From Methylococcaceae bacterium (GTDB lineage Bacteria > Pseudomonadota > Gammaproteobacteria > Methylococcales > UBA1147), in the NCBI GenBank assembly GCA_022616595.1, contig JAKEEL010000139.1, forward strand, positions 1 through 6,051: DNA of 6,051 nucleotides, given 5' to 3'. A model generated the notes under the pieces. The model had not been told where the DNA came from. It searched no databases and saw nothing but the letters and a program-made list of their open reading frames with translations. Every line of letters starts with the position of its first letter. Positions within the stretch are counted from its first letter, which is position 1. The translations under genes and the position numbers were made by a program. Shown here piece after piece: positions 5,882-6,051 of the stretch.

Positions 5882-6051
5882 ACCTGCCGATGTCCCCGGA
5901 CCTTCGGCTGATCGGCGCGGCCGCAGTTTTTTTGGGCTATCCTTACCTGGTTTTGCTCCTGATCGATCAAGGCGTTGTCTGGATCGCCCCGCTGCTCGTG
6001 TCGTTCCTGTATATCCACCGCGCACTCGGGAGTCGGGAGGCCGGATTCCGC
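5878..6051 (+). CDS. Membrane protein, COG4648/ApeG-like (partial, 3' end outside window)
   Basis: The first 58 codons of a gene running off the right edge. The start ATG overlaps the ACP stop (ATGA). The visible part has two hydrophobic stretches, about residues 11-29 (LIGAAAVFLGYPYLVLLLI) and 34-46, separated by a short polar turn, so it is an inner-membrane protein. A small multi-spanning COG4648 protein directly after an ACP gene is a hallmark of APE clusters, and the Y-P in the first helix (GYPYLV) is in keeping with that family. The family's function is not established; it is thought to be membrane-linked in polyene assembly or transport. Assignment rests on position and hydrophobic pattern with a short visible sequence, so it is moderately sure. 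Confidence 0.72.
   Translation, partial: MNLPMSPDLRLIGAAAVFLGYPYLVLLLIDQGVVWIAPLLVSFLYIHRALGSREAGFR

Overview
The window looks like part of an aryl polyene (APE)-type pigment/lipid gene cluster from a Gram-negative bacterium with fairly high GC, most likely a proteobacterium. I infer this from the gene set: acyl carrier protein, COG4648-type membrane protein, AMP-dependent acyl ligase, two different hotdog dehydratases (ApeI-like and ApeP-like) and an LpxL/HtrB-type acyltransferase. This combination is typical of APE/xanthomonadin-like type II polyketide loci. Species cannot be named from the sequence.

Layout. A short A+T-rich divergent intergenic region (5491-5617) separates two transcription units. 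Rightward: the ACP gene (5618-5881), followed with an ATGA overlap by a small membrane protein gene (5878 onward) that is cut by the window end. Leftward: a B12-binding-domain radical SAM protein (5490-4003), an adenylating ligase (3933-2614), an ApeI-like dehydratase (2621-2313), an LpxL-like acyltransferase (2316-1417), an ApeP-like dehydratase (1424-972) and a membrane-anchored DUF218/YdcF-type protein (902-246). The four genes from ligase to second dehydratase overlap by 4-8 nt at each junction, so they are probably translationally coupled. The last gene follows after 69 nt. Positions 1-245 hold no gene that I can support.

How they fit together (inferred from the known APE pathway). The ligase would activate an aromatic starter acid and load it onto an ACP. 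Ketosynthase, chain-length factor and ketoreductase are not in the window and are expected nearby, probably to the right. They would extend and reduce the chain, and the two dehydratases would form the conjugated double bonds. The LpxL-like acyltransferase and the membrane proteins would help attach the polyene to a membrane lipid or move it toward the outer membrane. The radical SAM protein and the DUF218 protein are not part of the standard APE core as I know it and are the most interesting additions.

Three genes (ACP, ApeI-like dehydratase, acyltransferase) appear to start with TTG and one (DUF218) with GTG. The start of the acyltransferase is moved 57 nt inward from the first possible in-frame start on the basis of a GGAG site and a 4-nt TTGA overlap.
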